From positions 1-21,120 of the IMG/VR virus record IMGVR_UViG_3300020438_000336: 21,120 nt of DNA; one strand, written 5' to 3'. Positions within the stretch are counted from its first letter, which is position 1. Each line of letters opens with the position of its first letter. The position numbers and the translations under genes are program-made. A model generated the notes under the pieces. That model saw only the letters and a program-made list of their open reading frames with translations, was not told where the DNA came from and did not search any database. Origin of the DNA: a virus. Positions 20,209 through 21,120 of this stretch are shown one piece after another.

Positions 20209-20601
20209 ATGGCAGAACAACCAAAAGAAAATAAAAAAGGAGTCTGGTTTAAATTACAAGAAGCAGTACCAGATCGAGAGGAACAATTTGAATTTGTTTC
20301 TTTAGCTGTCAGATTAACGCTACTGCTTTGGGCTACTGCGATGTTGTCATTATCGTACTTAGATCTGTCAAAACTAGGAATACCACAACAAAAAATTGAC
20401 CCGACATTTATAGCTTCGGTTTTTGTAGGATTAGCTTCTAGCTTCGGGGCATCTATTACACAGAAAGGTAAAGAGAATGGTAATAGTAAAAATGGTAAGA
20501 GTGTAAAAGCTGAGTTGCAAGAAGTGTTAGGTAATACACAGTTAGTTAGAATAGATACACCTATAAGATTAATAGTAGATCCTAAACAGGAGAAAAAATG
20601 A
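20209..20601 (+). CDS. Two-TM protein, holin-like, on the opposite strand
   Basis: 130 residues. 'VPDREEQFEFVSLAVRLTLLLWATAMLSLSYL' contains the first membrane span (about 30-50), and 'IDPTFIASVFVGLASSFGASI' contains the second (about 62-82), followed by a long charged tail. Proteins with the 'VPDREEQFxF' and 'DPTFIASVF' pattern occur in marine cyanophages as I remember them and are usually unnamed. Size and topology fit a holin or other inner-membrane protein. It is the first gene of a plus-strand cassette and diverges from the packaging genes. The start ATG has no Shine-Dalgarno site. Confidence 0.8.
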   Translation: MAEQPKENKKGVWFKLQEAVPDREEQFEFVSLAVRLTLLLWATAMLSLSYLDLSKLGIPQQKIDPTFIASVFVGLASSFGASITQKGKENGNSKNGKSVKAELQEVLGNTQLVRIDTPIRLIVDPKQEKK

Positions 20602-20963
20602 AGAAACTTTTATTACTAGGTTTATTTATAGCTGCACCTTGTTATGCCAATGGAACTCCTACTTGGACTACTGGCTCATCTAATAGAACTGAAAATACTA
20701 CTCAGACCATAACTCGTAGCATAGTGACAGAAAAATATGGATCTGCTTTAAATACTTGGGAAGCATCTAACATTGCTGTTACAAGTGCTAATAGTGGTGG
20801 TATAGCTCATGCAGATGCAATCTTTACTCCTAAATCCGATACTGCTGATTGGTCATTATCTTTAACTACTAGAGCAGCCAGCCAAATGACTGAAAAGATT
20901 ACACAAACAGATGCGATTTCAACTACAAGCGTTATCACTAGCTTGTCTGTGTTTAGTCAGTAA
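20598..20963 (+). CDS. Secreted or periplasmic protein, 121 aa
   Basis: A clear signal peptide, MKKLLLLGLFIAAPCYANG with a cleavage site after CYA, leads a 100-residue Ser/Thr/Asn-rich mature part (TPTWTTGSSNRTENTTQTIT ... 'TTSVITSLSVFSQ'). The start has AGGAG six bases upstream and overlaps the previous stop (ATGA). Similar 'GTPTWTTGSSNRT ... SLSVFSQ' proteins sit after the two-TM protein in marine phages, from memory. Function is unknown: export to the periplasm or outer membrane is predicted, and it is not an obvious lysis enzyme. The next gene begins within its last 53 bases. Confidence 0.85.
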   Translation: MKKLLLLGLFIAAPCYANGTPTWTTGSSNRTENTTQTITRSIVTEKYGSALNTWEASNIAVTSANSGGIAHADAIFTPKSDTADWSLSLTTRAASQMTEKITQTDAISTTSVITSLSVFSQ

Positions 20964-21120
20964 TTCGGTAAAAGCCGAAGGCGATACAAACGTACAGGCT
21001 CAACCAAATGCGATTGGTAATTCTAGTATTATCAATCAGAATATGAATGTTAATAATGGAATGACAGGTAAGTTGCAGTTTGGAAATCTAGTTTGTAGTC
21101 AGCCTACTATGGCTTTCACA
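20911..21120 (+). CDS. Second secreted protein of the cassette, partial
   Basis: An ATG at 20911 in another frame opens MRFQLQALSLACLCLVSNSV with cleavage expected after VKA, then 'EGDTNVQAQPNAIGNSSIINQNMNVNNGMTGKLQFGNLVCSQ'. It runs to the window end (70 codons). The overlap of 53 bases with the previous gene and the shared signal peptide show a coupled pair of exported proteins. The mature part is Asn-rich with one Cys so far, near the truncated end. The remainder and function are unknown. Confidence 0.75.
   Translation, partial: MRFQLQALSLACLCLVSNSVKAEGDTNVQAQPNAIGNSSIINQNMNVNNGMTGKLQFGNLVCSQPTMAFT

Noticed and set aside
1-21120. CRISPR arrays, complete tRNA genes, rRNA genes and insertion sequences
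   Set aside because: No regularly spaced repeats, cloverleaf folds, rRNA segments or transposase genes were seen on either strand by eye.

Overview
The window is about half of the genome of a T7-type podovirus (Autographivirales). It is AT-rich and almost entirely coded on the minus strand. The marker order in the minus direction follows T7: small early genes, integrase, single-subunit RNA polymerase, gp2.5-type SSB, gp3-type endonuclease, gp4-type primase-helicase, gp6-type exonuclease, portal, scaffold, major capsid protein, tail tubular proteins A and B. The packaging genes (small and large terminase) lie on the high-coordinate side. AT-rich composition, an integrase next to RNA polymerase, and a plus-strand exported-protein cassette familiar to me from marine phages suggest a marine phage. 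A picocyanobacterial host (Prochlorococcus or Synechococcus) is my first guess and SAR11 the alternative. No host gene or photosynthesis gene is present to settle this.

Layout from high to low coordinates. 20209-21120 (plus): a two-TM holin-like protein and two signal-peptide proteins, the last cut by the window end. 20143-17699 (minus): two small proteins, then small and large terminase. 17698-17099: a 600-base gene-free stretch with an SP6/T7-like phage promoter at the terminase stop, palindromes and repeats, and a strong sigma70 promoter at its low end. 17098-13216: a run of small early genes, including an ArdC-type antirestriction protein and an NrdR-type zinc-ribbon protein; two more sigma70-like promoters lie here. 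13295-6510: integrase, RNA polymerase and the DNA metabolism genes, tightly packed. 6355-1: virion assembly genes, with a terminator after the capsid gene as in T7.

The most notable point is an absence. The primase-helicase and exonuclease genes overlap by 4 bases where T7-like phages carry DNA polymerase (gp5), and no polymerase is encoded anywhere in the window. The helicase also lacks an obvious acidic C-terminal tail, the part that binds the polymerase in T7. A cyanopodovirus lineage without DNA polymerase has, to my memory, been described, and this phage would fit it. Replication would then use host polymerase for elongation together with phage SSB, primase-helicase and nucleases.

How the genes work together (inference): host RNA polymerase reads the early block from promoters near 17150, 15142 and 14644. 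The products include antirestriction, a possible regulator of host nucleotide supply, integrase and phage RNA polymerase. The phage polymerase then reads replication and virion genes from CACTATAG-type promoters. Because terminase runs directly into the early genes, the contig is probably a closed or concatemeric representation in which the physical genome ends lie inside 17099-17698. Ten small genes were found by reading between the larger ones, and two starts were moved downstream on ribosome-binding or leader evidence.
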